From a virus, in IMG/VR virus record IMGVR_UViG_3300005435_000020, positions 1 through 64,000 of that record: a stretch of DNA of 64,000 bases. One strand, written 5' to 3'. This document shows positions 46,710 to 54,989 of this stretch, one piece after another. Position numbers and translations under genes: made by a program. Position 1 is the first letter of the stretch; every line of letters begins with the position of its first letter. The notes under the pieces were generated by a model. It had not been told where the DNA came from. It searched no databases and saw nothing but the letters and a program-made list of their open reading frames with translations.

Positions 46710-47068
46710 ATAGCAATACCGTCACCGACTATAAGGCAGCCTACACATCCCATATGACCTGGCTGCATCGCCTCAAGACGCAGAGTGACGCGGCGGAAAG
46801 TGGCATCAAGCGTCAACTTGAAGCAGCGAAGCGAAACCTCGACGGGGCGCAGAAGGCAGCGGCGGAAGGGGAAGCGGGTGCAAGGAACCGGCTCCCCACC
46901 GCAGCCTTGGCAGTGAGAGAAGCAGAGAAGAATGTCGAAGCCTGGTATTTCGTAAACGCAACGTTGGAGCTTATCATCGCAAAGTCGATATCGGAAGAGA
47001 AAAGGTCAGGGCTGCCTCCAACCATACTAGAATGGATTGATGATGTCAGCCCCCGAGTGCCGAGTTAG
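46697..47068 (+). CDS. Coiled-coil protein, 123 aa
   Basis: I chose TTG 46697, overlapping the previous gene; ATG 46754 is an alternative. Residues 20-85 form a long Ala/Gln/Lys-rich coiled coil (AAESGIKRQLEAAKRNLDGA). It ends overlapping the next gene. Likely a structural partner; function unknown. Confidence 0.58.
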   Translation: MEGLNSNTVTDYKAAYTSHMTWLHRLKTQSDAAESGIKRQLEAAKRNLDGAQKAAAEGEAGARNRLPTAALAVREAEKNVEAWYFVNATLELIIAKSISEEKRSGLPPTILEWIDDVSPRVPS

Positions 47069-47429
47069 CTTTCGCCGCGTAGAGTTACTGGCGAAAGGCG
47101 AGAAGTATACCATCACATCGCTATTATCAGAGGACATGAAGTACAGCCGCGATGTCGTGGAGCATCTCGTCAGGTACTTCTGGCATTTCCTCTCCACGCA
47201 TTACGAGTCGAATGAGCTTTACCTTTGCATCTATTGTGATATTGTCAGCGCCGTCGAGAAGCTTGAGGACCCGAGAGAAAAGCAGGCAATGAAACTCATG
47301 ATGTCAGGCTACGAGATACGAGATGCGATGAATGGCGTCGCACCTCGCCTTGGCGTTGACCAGAAACTCGCCGCCAGGATATGCAAGCGAAGTTATCGCA
47401 ACATAGCGAAGCTTTTAGGTGAGAAGTGA
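47040..47429 (+). CDS. Hypothetical 129-aa helical protein, possible HTH
   Basis: ATG 47040 (or 47043) overlaps the upstream gene. The protein is helical. The C-terminal part (LGVDQKLAARICKRSYRNIA) could be a helix-turn-helix. No family is recognised. Confidence 0.55.
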   Translation: MMSAPECRVSFRRVELLAKGEKYTITSLLSEDMKYSRDVVEHLVRYFWHFLSTHYESNELYLCIYCDIVSAVEKLEDPREKQAMKLMMSGYEIRDAMNGVAPRLGVDQKLAARICKRSYRNIAKLLGEK

Positions 47430-47527
47430 CGAAGCCGATACGCCTCAATCGGGAGGCACTGAAAGCCTGGGATAAAGCCTGTCAGCAATGGGAGAAGAGA
47501 AAGCCAGCAAACAAAAAAGCTAGCTAG
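47426..47527 (+). CDS. Small basic protein, 33 aa
   Basis: It starts at GTG in a GTGA overlap and ends in TAG. The peptide is basic with two Trp (LKAWDKACQQWEKRKPANKK). The overlap and position just before a terminator support it as a real gene. Function is unknown. Confidence 0.45.
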   Translation: MTKPIRLNREALKAWDKACQQWEKRKPANKKAS

Positions 47528-47533
47528 CACATC

Positions 47534-47567
47534 AGCCGCCATGCCTCCGGGTGTGGCGGCTTTTTTT
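47534..47567 (+). terminator. Rho-independent terminator
   Basis: AGCCGCC (47534-47540) pairs with GGCGGCT (47555-47561), extended inward by ATGCC/GGTGT pairs around TCCG, followed by T7. Confidence 0.88.
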
Positions 47568-47588
47568 ATGCCAAAAGATAACCGCCTA

Positions 47589-47602
47589 GCGTTATACTAA
47601 CG
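47589..47602 (+). promoter_or_regulatory. -10 element within a palindrome before the serine recombinase
   Basis: TATACT (47593-47598) lies inside CGTTA-TAC-TAACG (47590-47602). No good -35 is visible. A protein bound to the palindrome would cover the -10. Confidence 0.45.
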
Positions 47603-47618
47603 ACAGGGAGGCATGGTC

Positions 47619-49274
47619 ATGATCATCGGATTACTCAGGCGCTGGTCCACACCGAATCAGACGGGAAACTTCCGGCAGGAAGCACACTTCGAGGTGATGG
47701 AGAAAGTTGTCGCCGCGAAGGGATGGGAGTTTGCCTACTACGATGAGGGGCAAGTCTCCGGCAGGGACATGAAGAAGAGGCCCAACCTCCAGAGGCTGCT
47801 TGATGACATCCGTCACAAGAAGGTGCAGGGCATCGGTGCCCTGGACATCGACAGGATCACCCGCGACGAATACCTCGTGGACCCTGGCATCATCCTCTCC
47901 GCCTGCGCCGACGCTGGTGCCATCATCGTCACGAGGGACAGGGTGTATGACCCTCGGAAGAAAAACGATAGGTTCATCTTCCAGGTCCAGAGTGCCATCG
48001 CGGGGAATGAAGTCTCCACGATACGCGAGAGGATGTATGAGGGGCTTTCACGCAAGATGATGGAGTCCCCGGTGCATCGAGGCAGGACACCGTGGGGCTA
48101 TATGCGTGTGCTGGATGGCGTAGACGCGAAAGGCAATGCCATCAGGCATCTTGAGAAAGACCCTGAGCTTACTCCGGTGGTAATGAGGCTCTTCGAGTTA
48201 GCCTCCACGTCACTCTCGGTGCAGGGTGTGTCGGCACAACTCAACGGCGAAGGCCTACTGAAACGACGCTGGAAAGACACGGAGGGTGGGCCTCGTTTCT
48301 GGACACACGCAGACGTGGCGAGTATCGTCTTCAATCCTATTTATTCGGGTAGGCACCACGTCTTGAAGCACCCGACGAAGCCCATCTGGGAAAGCGACGT
48401 CATACCCGAAGGCTTGAGGGACAAGGTTCATTACATAGAAGACTGGGCATTCCTGGACCCTGAGGATCACGATGCCCTGATGAGGCGATTCGAGAAGACG
48501 AAGGCACACGGGACACGGGGCAGGCGCAACGACAATGCGCTGCTTGGCATCCTCTCGTGTCTCTACTGCGGCGGCAAGATGTATTTCTCGAAGCGGAAGC
48601 CGGGGAGTAAACTCAACGACTTCCATTTCTGCTTCAACCACATGGCGTGTAAGACTAGCTGCCGTGGGCAGACGATATCGGACCACCTCGTGAAAGCAGC
48701 CGTCTTCGACTTCATCCAGGGAAGGCTCTCGAAGTCCTTGGTGGAGGAGGTAGCCAATGAGCACCAGGACATCTTCGGCTCCGGCGCTGAAGAGGAGCTA
48801 CGGAGCCTGCGCCTCCAGTTGGCGACGCTAGAAGAGAAGAGGATGCGCTTCAAGCAGATGGCGAGGGCTGCGACGTCGGAAGCACTGGAGCAGACCTACA
48901 CGGAAAACGCAGCGGAGCTACTTGACGAGATTGCTAGTGTGAGGGAGACCTTGCGACAGAAGGAGACGTTTGCCAAGAATAAGGACAGGATGCTCAGCGT
49001 TGTCGAGAATGTGGTCAGGTTCCGAGACGTCATGGAACACGCGGATAGCGCCACGCAGCATGGGCTCCTCACCCACGTGTTCCGATGGGTGAAGGTGGAA
49101 GCCTACGGTGCGATGCAGCATCGGCAAGTCAGGGTAGCAGCCTGGCACCTGATGGGGGAGGAGGAGCCCCAGACGTCTTATCTCACTGACGACGCCATAT
49201 CCCCATATAACGTCGCCATTTGGATGATGCCACCAGGAGTGTGGCGTGATGTTGTCGGTATGTTCACGGCTTGA
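47619..49274 (+). CDS. Large serine recombinase
   Basis: I chose ATG 47619, 8 nt after GGGAGG. The 551-aa protein has an N-terminal resolvase domain with the likely nucleophile S10 in LRRWSTPNQ, LDIDRITRD and EVSTIRERM. It also has the recombinase domain (GRTPWGY and VMRLFELAS), a zinc ribbon (CLYCGGK...CFNHMACKTSC), a long coiled coil (about 390-460) and a C-terminal domain. This is the layout of phage integrases such as phiC31-type enzymes. The window also has a tyrosine recombinase. No att site was recognised. Confidence 0.9.
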   Translation: MIIGLLRRWSTPNQTGNFRQEAHFEVMEKVVAAKGWEFAYYDEGQVSGRDMKKRPNLQRLLDDIRHKKVQGIGALDIDRITRDEYLVDPGIILSACADAGAIIVTRDRVYDPRKKNDRFIFQVQSAIAGNEVSTIRERMYEGLSRKMMESPVHRGRTPWGYMRVLDGVDAKGNAIRHLEKDPELTPVVMRLFELASTSLSVQGVSAQLNGEGLLKRRWKDTEGGPRFWTHADVASIVFNPIYSGRHHVLKHPTKPIWESDVIPEGLRDKVHYIEDWAFLDPEDHDALMRRFEKTKAHGTRGRRNDNALLGILSCLYCGGKMYFSKRKPGSKLNDFHFCFNHMACKTSCRGQTISDHLVKAAVFDFIQGRLSKSLVEEVANEHQDIFGSGAEEELRSLRLQLATLEEKRMRFKQMARAATSEALEQTYTENAAELLDEIASVRETLRQKETFAKNKDRMLSVVENVVRFRDVMEHADSATQHGLLTHVFRWVKVEAYGAMQHRQVRVAAWHLMGEEEPQTSYLTDDAISPYNVAIWMMPPGVWRDVVGMFTA

Positions 49275-49288
49275 AAGGGAAGCCCACG

Positions 49289-49462
49289 ATGATCTTACTT
49301 GCTTTGATGATCTTCGCTTTGGTAGTCTTGGTGGTAGGAGTGCCCTCGGCATTCCTCCTAGTACTTTCTATCGCTATCATAAGGATCAGTTTGAAGTTAT
49401 GGTGGCTATGGCTGATCATCGCATTGGTCTGCGTCGCGGCTGCGAATGGAGGTTCCGGTTGA
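49289..49462 (+). CDS. Small membrane protein, 57 aa
   Basis: I chose ATG 49289 with AAAGGGA upstream; TTG 49271 would overlap the recombinase stop. Two hydrophobic helices (LMIFALVVLVVGVPSAFLLV and LWWLWLIIALVCVAAA) are predicted. The stop overlaps the lipoprotein start. Function is unknown. Confidence 0.58.
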   Translation: MILLALMIFALVVLVVGVPSAFLLVLSIAIIRISLKLWWLWLIIALVCVAAANGGSG

Positions 49463-49938
49463 GATACTTGCTTGGTTTCTTGGTTGCATTCCTGCTGGTG
49501 GGCTGTGCGGATTCGGCACAGACGGTTGTATCATCTCCCACGGCAGTAGCCCCTGCGGCTCCTAGTGCCACACCTGGGGCTGCGGCGGCTACTGTCCCTC
49601 TCGGAAGTGACTTGGAGCTTGCCAAAGTCGCCGCCGTTGCCGACATCAAAGGCGACGAGAAAACGGTGCAACAGGTCATGCAGGCCAACCCACAGGCGGT
49701 GGCACTATTTGTCAAGACGGATAGGCAGAGCTACAACCTCGATATGTACACGGTGGTGGGTGCTGCGGTGGAACAGAAGCCATCGTCCCCCAACCAAGAT
49801 GGCACTGTCATGTATTATTTGGATGTCCCCGTGAAGACCCCGCAAGGGACATCACAGCGTTTTAGTATACAAGTCAGGGTCAATCCCGTGGCACACAGAG
49901 TGACTTCCATTGATCCGATGGGCATAGGACTTGACTAG
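49459..49938 (+). CDS. Putative lipoprotein
   Basis: It starts at TTG in a TTGA overlap. The 159-aa protein has a lipoprotein signal (YLLGFLVAFLLVGC, lipobox LVGC near residues 13-16), then an Ala/Pro/Thr-rich linker and a globular domain. It would sit on the outer face of the membrane. Phage lipoproteins of this sort can exclude superinfecting phages, which is a possibility only. A dyad repeat overlaps the lipobox codons. Confidence 0.7.
   Translation: MRYLLGFLVAFLLVGCADSAQTVVSSPTAVAPAAPSATPGAAAATVPLGSDLELAKVAAVADIKGDEKTVQQVMQANPQAVALFVKTDRQSYNLDMYTVVGAAVEQKPSSPNQDGTVMYYLDVPVKTPQGTSQRFSIQVRVNPVAHRVTSIDPMGIGLD
49504..49520 (+). promoter_or_regulatory. Dyad repeat site inside lipoprotein gene
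   Basis: TGTGCG-GATTC-GGCACA, forward orientation, overlapping the lipobox region of the gene. One arm mismatch from perfect dyad symmetry. Confidence 0.6.
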
Positions 49939-49944
49939 ACAACA

Positions 49945-49985
49945 AAAATAAGCCCCCTACCCGATGAAGGTAGGGGGCTTATTTT
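49945..49985. terminator. Bidirectional terminator between convergent modules
   Basis: A 17-bp stem (49945-49961 with 49969-49985, core GCCCCCTACC/GGTAGGGGGC) with a 7-nt loop has A-tracts and T-tracts on both sides. It separates the plus-strand lipoprotein unit from the minus-strand tail module. Confidence 0.92.
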
Positions 49986-50565
49986 ATTGCTTCAGGAATG
50001 ACGTGATGGGGATTTGCGGGGGAGGCTCCGGCGAGGGGATAGTCACCGTCGTCGTCGTGTTGGCGGGGAATGTCGGCGCTGCCGCATTGAGTGGGGGATT
50101 GGAAAGCGAGGGGTCCACCTTTGGTGTGTAGGATTCCGGCACCTTCATGGACACCGTGACGGGGATATCGACAAGCTTCATGGCGACGTCTACAGACTGC
50201 ACCAAGTCTCCAGGCTTCGTCGGTGCCTCCACAGTGGCTGCGGTGCCACTTGTCTTGTCCACCGTCTGCTTCCCAAGGAAGGCTGGGATCACTTGCGTGG
50301 CACCGTGGTAGCCGAGTACTGCGCCGCCTCCAATCAAGAGGCCACCATTGTAGAGGAGCAGGAGGATGGCCTGGCTGGACTCCGGCATCCCCGAGAACAT
50401 TCCCCACGCGACGATACCGAGGGCTATGCTCACAAGGCGGATCACGGAGTCGTGGATGCTATTGTCTGGTGTGATCTTTAGCTCAATGAAGTTCTTGATG
50501 ATCTGTGTGGCGATGGCAACCATCACCGCCAGGATGAATGGCGTGAGGGCATCAGCGATGGGCAT
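49984..50565 (-). CDS. Three-TM membrane protein, holin candidate
   Basis: This 193-aa protein has three hydrophobic segments in the first 100 residues (PFILAVMVAIATQII, VSIALGIVAWGMF, ILLLLYNGGLLIGGG) and a long Pro/Thr-rich cytoplasmic or external tail. The last gene of the tail/regulatory module, it has AAGGAGAG upstream. Size, TM count and module position fit a holin or tail-module membrane protein; the 40855 protein is the rival candidate. Confidence 0.6.
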   Translation of the reverse strand: MPIADALTPFILAVMVAIATQIIKNFIELKITPDNSIHDSVIRLVSIALGIVAWGMFSGMPESSQAILLLLYNGGLLIGGGAVLGYHGATQVIPAFLGKQTVDKTSGTAATVEAPTKPGDLVQSVDVAMKLVDIPVTVSMKVPESYTPKVDPSLSNPPLNAAAPTFPANTTTTVTIPSPEPPPQIPITSFLKQ

Positions 50566-51025
50566 GGTAGACTGTCTCTCCTTGACTTTGTAAGACGATG
50601 ACTGCCGGGGCTTCTACCCCAGGCTTGAGAAATCTCTGAATCAACCATAGTGGGGCCGGGAGATGGTGTATACCCCCTATGCCAGTATGGTGAAATTTAC
50701 AAAGCGGCATCAAATTTTCTTCACTTTCACACCACATGAAGAAGGCTTCTTCGTCGGGTATGTGGAATTGGGGATACAACTCAGCAAACCTACGCCAGTC
50801 TGCGTCGCCTATCAGCGCATACTCCACGAAGTAGTGATGAAGCTCAATGGACTCCTTTGAGCAATCCTTGTTGTCGATGTAGCATTTGAGCTTTCCTTCA
50901 CGACGCATCCTCTCTCGCGTCTCATTGAAGATGTGGTAGTAGGGATCACCCTCTCTTGGAATGTGTGGAGGGTAATGCTCAAGGATTTCGATGTGCTCAT
51001 GCTCAATATGCTCTTGCTCTGACAT
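50552..51025 (-). CDS. HNH-nuclease-like protein
   Basis: I chose ATG 51025; TTG 51037 is possible. The 157-aa protein has an acidic, His-rich N-terminus (SEQEHIEHEHIEILEHYPPH) and an HNH-type core: CYIDNKDCSKESIELHHYFV, SEENLMPLCKFHHTG and IHHLPAPLWLI. Such phage proteins are nucleases for homing or DNA packaging. Its place near the end of the module gives no further clue. Confidence 0.68.
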   Translation of the reverse strand: MSEQEHIEHEHIEILEHYPPHIPREGDPYYHIFNETRERMRREGKLKCYIDNKDCSKESIELHHYFVEYALIGDADWRRFAELYPQFHIPDEEAFFMWCESEENLMPLCKFHHTGIGGIHHLPAPLWLIQRFLKPGVEAPAVIVLQSQGETVYHAHR

Positions 51026-51037
51026 GGGAGTGACCAA

Positions 51038-51063
51038 TAAAAAAGGACACCCGAAGGTGTCCT
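51038..51063 (-). terminator. Rho-independent terminator after the repressor
   Basis: On the minus strand AGGACACC-TTCG-GGTGTCCT is followed by T5-6 and ATT. It ends transcription of the repressor gene, so the HNH gene depends on read-through or another promoter. Confidence 0.85.
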
Positions 51064-51082
51064 GTGGTGTGAAGGAAAAGGG

Positions 51083-51793
51083 TTAGCTCCTGTGGAGCAT
51101 CTCGGCTAAGGCTGCGACGGTTTCCTTCTCGGTGCCGAAGCTTCGGTACATGCTCTCCACGTAGAAAAGTGGCGTCATTATCGTGGTCTTCCCGAAATGG
51201 GAGATGACGCCTTGGCCCCTCTTCGCAACTAGCGCCAGGCCCCTACCTTCTTTGATCACGACGGGGATGCCATCGGCAAGCTCCTGGTTCTCGTAGGGCA
51301 GGCAGCAGAGGACATCGCCTTGCGAAAACTGGAAGGGGAAGGGGCCTTCCTCCAGTACAGCAATACCGCGTTTCTCACTCGACACACCGAAGGTGGGGTA
51401 GGGCACCCTCGTTGCTTGGGAAACCCTCGCCACTTCGCCACTCTTGAGCAACTCGTAGCTGATGATCAGCGTATTATTATGCGCTGCGACTAGCGACTCC
51501 TGCACACCTTGTTGGAGTGCTTCGAGGAGAGGGATGATGGGCTCACGAAAGGGGATCACGTCTCTCGTGGGGAGTGGCGGCGGCTCATCTCCGTGGAGGA
51601 GATAGGTGGTGGATACCTCCAACACTTTCGCTATTTTCTCCAGCGTCTCCGTCGTCGGCTGCGTCTTCCCACTGAGCATCAGGGAGAGTGTCGATGCCCT
51701 GATGCCGGAGGCCAGCGCAAGTTTATTGTCAAGTGTCCAGCCACGCTTCAGCATGGTCTGCTTCAGCCTCTCGGGAAACTCCACCACACACAA
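51083..51793 (-). CDS. CI/LexA-like HTH repressor without S24 catalytic motifs
   Basis: The 236-aa protein starts at TTG 51793 or a nearby GTG. It has an XRE HTH (LDNKLALASGIRASTLSLML and TTETLEKIAKVLEVSTTYLL), then a linker and a C-terminal domain (FSQGDVLCCLPYENQE, DGIPVVIKEGRGLALVAKRG) resembling the fold of LexA/CI C-terminal domains. The Ser and Lys catalytic positions are not recognisable, so self-cleavage is doubtful. It has its own promoter and terminator, fitting an immunity or regulatory gene. Confidence 0.75.
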   Translation of the reverse strand: MCVVEFPERLKQTMLKRGWTLDNKLALASGIRASTLSLMLSGKTQPTTETLEKIAKVLEVSTTYLLHGDEPPPLPTRDVIPFREPIIPLLEALQQGVQESLVAAHNNTLIISYELLKSGEVARVSQATRVPYPTFGVSSEKRGIAVLEEGPFPFQFSQGDVLCCLPYENQELADGIPVVIKEGRGLALVAKRGQGVISHFGKTTIMTPLFYVESMYRSFGTEKETVAALAEMLHRS

Positions 51794-51822
51794 TCCTCTT
51801 CAACACACCAAAACACTGCTAC

Positions 51823-51851
51823 AGTATATCAGGCGGGTGGTAGTTTCACAA
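51823..51851 (-). promoter_or_regulatory. Minus-strand promoter, TTGTGA-N17-TATACT
   Basis: TTGTGA (51851-51846) and TATACT (51828-51823) with a 17-base spacer, inside the end of the response regulator gene. It serves the repressor gene at 51083. Confidence 0.7.
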
Positions 51852-52263
51852 CGGAAAGCCAGAAGTTTGAAATGGCCGATACCACCGCCATGAATTGCTC
51901 AAGGTCAAATGGCTTCGTCACGTAGCAGTTTGCGTGGAGGTTATAGCTCTGCAATACATCCTTGTCCTCCTGCGACGTCGTGAGCACCACCACGGGAATA
52001 CGCATCAGGCACTCGTCTTGTTTGATGTCTTGCAGGAGTTCCCTGCCGTCTTTGCGTGGCATGTTGAGGTCAAGGAGGATCAAGTCTGGCCGAGGGGAGT
52101 CCTGGTAGGGTGCTTCGCGTTTCAGGAACCTGAGTGCCTCCACGCCATCGGTGCAGACGTTGATGTGGTTGATGACCTTGGAGTCCCTCAGCAATTCCTG
52201 CGTGAGATCAACGTCTGCCTCGCTGTCGTCTACGATGAGTATTTCAATGGGTACTGCCACCAC
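51829..52263 (-). CDS. Single-domain response regulator
   Basis: I chose GTG 52263 just after the kinase stop; the frame extends further upstream, out of frame with the kinase. The 144-aa receiver has ILIVDDSEAD, the phospho-acceptor Asp in LLDLNMPRKDG and VTKPFD with the conserved Lys. No output domain. It matches Rcp/CheY-type receivers paired with PAS-containing kinases. Adjacent to the kinase, it is its likely target. Confidence 0.85.
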   Translation of the reverse strand: MVAVPIEILIVDDSEADVDLTQELLRDSKVINHINVCTDGVEALRFLKREAPYQDSPRPDLILLDLNMPRKDGRELLQDIKQDECLMRIPVVVLTTSQEDKDVLQSYNLHANCYVTKPFDLEQFMAVVSAISNFWLSVVKLPPA

Positions 52264-52270
52264 CTTGCCG

Positions 52271-54013
52271 CTACTTGGAGTATTTCGGGAGGGTGAAGGA
52301 GAAGACTGAACCTTTGTCGGGGACGGAGGTTGCCCAGATGGTGCCACCATGTTGTTCTATGACTTTCTTGCAGATGGAAAGACCTATGCCGGTGCCTTCG
52401 TATTCCTCCTTGCGATGGAGTTTCTGGAATACGACGAATATCTTGTCAGAGTATTGCATATCGAAGCCAATACCGTTATCCGATATATCAATTCGCCACA
52501 TTGAATGTTCATCAGTACAGCGTATCAGGATATTCGGGGGGACACCAGGCTTCCGAAACTTTATCGAGTTGGCGAGGAGGTTCTGGAAGACTTGGGTCAG
52601 CCAGATGGGATCACCCGAGACGGAGGGAAGCTGGTCCCTCTCTATCTCCGCGTGGCTCTCGTTGATGGCTGCTTGTAGGCTGTCTAGTGCCGAATCCACA
52701 CAGGCATTGAGATTGGTCTGCACCATCTCCTTCGTCTTCGACGTGACCCTCGAATAGAGGAGCAAGTCTTGGATGAGGTTCCGCATCCTCTGGGAACCGG
52801 ACACTGCGTAGCCTATGTACTTCTTCGCCTTGTCGTCAAGCTGCGCCGTATACTGTTTGTCGAGGAGTTGGAGATATGACGTCACCATACGCAGGGGCTC
52901 TTGCAAGTCGTGGGAGGCGATGTAGGTGAACCTCTCCATCTCGCCGTTGCTCTTGATCAGCGCCTCCTCGTATCGCTTCCTCTCCGATACATCGCGTATG
53001 GTTGCCGTGTACATCTTGCCGTCACTCTCGGATGCCCACACGGAGATGAGAAGCTCCAGTGGGAACCTGCTGCCATCTTTCTTGACACCCTGCAACTCCA
53101 TGGTGGTGCCGATGACGTGTGAGGGCCACCCCTCCGCGAGGCGTCGGATGCCGTGTTCATGCTTCGGATAGAGGTCAGGGGGGATGATCTTCTCTAGCGT
53201 GTGGCCCACCATCTCCTCCGACGTGTAGCCAAAGATGTTCTCGGCGGCGTGGTTCCAGAAGGTCACGATGCCATCCGGTGTGATGGACACGAAGGCGTCG
53301 GTGGAGGATTGCGTCACATTCCAGTACCACTCCTTGACCTTCTCCACTTCCTTGCGCTGCTGAAGTGTCTGCGCCTCTGCCTTCCTCGTGGCATCCATGA
53401 AGAATCGCATCCCAAGGAAATTGCCTATCACCAGGAGCACACCGAAGATGCTTCCATAGAAGGTGATGCGGAGGCTATTGCGTGTGCCCTCTAGCACCGC
53501 GTCGTATTTCTGCTGGATGGCCTTGGACTGCCTGTCGAGGATGTTGCCCAGGAGGGTGCTGGCATCGACGCCTTGATAGAGACCTTCATCTGTCATGACG
53601 AGGGCAACGGCTTCATCGTGGGAACCTGATTGCTCAAGCTCAATGGTCCTGAGCATCTCTGATCTCTTCTGGGTGATGAGCCTCTTCGCCTCCGAGAAGT
53701 CCCTCGCATCGTCGGTGCTGTCTTGTGTGGTGGCCTGCGTCGCGTCTATGGCAGTGTTGATGACCTTATTCGCGTCATTGTAGGACATGAGATAGAGGGG
53801 GTCCCCGGTGAGCAGGTAGCCACGCTGCCCACTCTCCATCTGCTTCAGGTCCAACAGTGTTTGGTAGACGTTGTAGTATTCTAGCCTGGCGCTGCGATAA
53901 TCTTGCAGGACATAATAGACCCTGGCGACGATGACGACGGAGTAGATATACGCCGCCACGAGGATGGCGAGTGTGCCCAGGGAACAGAAGGTCAAGAAAC
54001 GCTGGGAGGTCAT
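52271..54013 (-). CDS. Membrane histidine kinase (CHASE3-PAS-HisKA-HATPase)
   Basis: I chose ATG 54013, just before the first membrane helix; the frame is open to 54103. The 580-aa protein has TM1 (8-35), a CHASE3-like extracellular domain with ESGQRGYLLTGDPLYL, TM2 (about 192-212) and a PAS domain with FVSITPDGIVTFWNHAAENI. These are followed by HisKA with IASHDLQEPLRMV (phospho-His) and an ATPase with NLLANSIKFR, DNGIGFD and GTGIGLS. It should sense an outside signal and phosphorylate the adjacent regulator. A complete kinase in a phage tail operon is unusual. Confidence 0.88.
   Translation of the reverse strand: MTSQRFLTFCSLGTLAILVAAYIYSVVIVARVYYVLQDYRSARLEYYNVYQTLLDLKQMESGQRGYLLTGDPLYLMSYNDANKVINTAIDATQATTQDSTDDARDFSEAKRLITQKRSEMLRTIELEQSGSHDEAVALVMTDEGLYQGVDASTLLGNILDRQSKAIQQKYDAVLEGTRNSLRITFYGSIFGVLLVIGNFLGMRFFMDATRKAEAQTLQQRKEVEKVKEWYWNVTQSSTDAFVSITPDGIVTFWNHAAENIFGYTSEEMVGHTLEKIIPPDLYPKHEHGIRRLAEGWPSHVIGTTMELQGVKKDGSRFPLELLISVWASESDGKMYTATIRDVSERKRYEEALIKSNGEMERFTYIASHDLQEPLRMVTSYLQLLDKQYTAQLDDKAKKYIGYAVSGSQRMRNLIQDLLLYSRVTSKTKEMVQTNLNACVDSALDSLQAAINESHAEIERDQLPSVSGDPIWLTQVFQNLLANSIKFRKPGVPPNILIRCTDEHSMWRIDISDNGIGFDMQYSDKIFVVFQKLHRKEEYEGTGIGLSICKKVIEQHGGTIWATSVPDKGSVFSFTLPKYSK
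52686..52702 (-). promoter_or_regulatory. Dyad repeat site in kinase gene
   Basis: On the minus strand TGTGTG-GATTC-GGCACT, two arm mismatches, oriented with local transcription. Confidence 0.45.
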
Positions 54014-54130
54014 GAGATGAAATGGAGCAGGATGCCACACAATGTTATGATGCCGCCACATACCAGGGACCAGTTTCCGAAGAGGTGAAATCTTTGGAGC
54101 CACAGGAGCTTTCTTATTTCCTTACGAATT

Positions 54131-54985
54131 TTATGATGGGGTTGTTGTGGTAGTTGTCGTCGTGGTTGTTGTTGCTGGAGATGGTAAGGTGTGAGCACCT
54201 TCCTCACTACTTCTATCAATGACGGAGGAGATGTCCTGCACAAGCCTGACTAACTGCTGCCTATTGAATGGCACAGGGAACAGGAAAACCTTTTCCGGTA
54301 GCTCCTTGTCCAGGGACAGATAGCTCCTCGATGACGGGTCACCAAACTCTAATGCGAGTATGAATGCGATTTTGTTGTATCCTGGCATCCTCCTGACGGT
54401 GTTCACGAATTCGTAGCTGTCGGATTTGAAGGACAGGACATCCACGATGATCACACCCAGCGTGGAGGAAGTCATCGTGGAGATGAGGTTCAGTGCATCG
54501 TTGCGACTCTTTGCGACGACGACGGAGAAGCCGTGGTTGATGAGGAGTTCCTGCGTAGCCTCCCGTATCCTCCCTTCGTTGCCGACGACAAGCACCGTGA
54601 TGCTTGAGGGGAGGCTCAAATCGCCTTCGTTGCCGATGAGGAAACCAAACGACTTGGCGGAATTCTTGACGGTGAGGATGAACCTCTCCTGCCTGTCCAG
54701 AGACGTTTGCATGTCCCTGATACGCTGGTCTTGCGTGTAGGCAGCGGCTTTCATGGCTGTCATCTGGCCATCCATCTGGTCAAGCTTCGTCTTCTGCGTG
54801 GCGGCGTCTTCCCTGAGTGTCTTCATGTCGTTGGTCAAGGAGTCGTTGAGGGTCTTCATCTGGCCTATGATCTCGGATTTGATGTCCCGGTGGTTGCGTC
54901 GCAGCAGCACATAGGAAGTCACCATGGCCCCGAAGCCGCCGAGGGCAGAGCCTATCTGGACTAAGGGGATGTCAGTGATGAGCAT
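54131..54985 (-). CDS. Membrane-anchored receiver-like protein
   Basis: This 284-aa protein has one N-terminal TM helix (GSALGGFGAMVTSYVLL), a long coiled coil (about 35-110), a receiver-like domain (ITVLVVGNEGRIREATQELL, GVIIVDVLSFKS, FLFPVPF) and a Thr-repeat tail. The acidic pair of a true receiver is replaced by N-E, while an Asp is kept in VIIVD, so phosphorylation is uncertain. It starts 4 nt after the glycosidase stop and precedes the kinase, forming a three-gene signalling unit. Confidence 0.68.
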   Translation of the reverse strand: MLITDIPLVQIGSALGGFGAMVTSYVLLRRNHRDIKSEIIGQMKTLNDSLTNDMKTLREDAATQKTKLDQMDGQMTAMKAAAYTQDQRIRDMQTSLDRQERFILTVKNSAKSFGFLIGNEGDLSLPSSITVLVVGNEGRIREATQELLINHGFSVVVAKSRNDALNLISTMTSSTLGVIIVDVLSFKSDSYEFVNTVRRMPGYNKIAFILALEFGDPSSRSYLSLDKELPEKVFLFPVPFNRQQLVRLVQDISSVIDRSSEEGAHTLPSPATTTTTTTTTTTPS

Positions 54986-54989
54986 TGCG

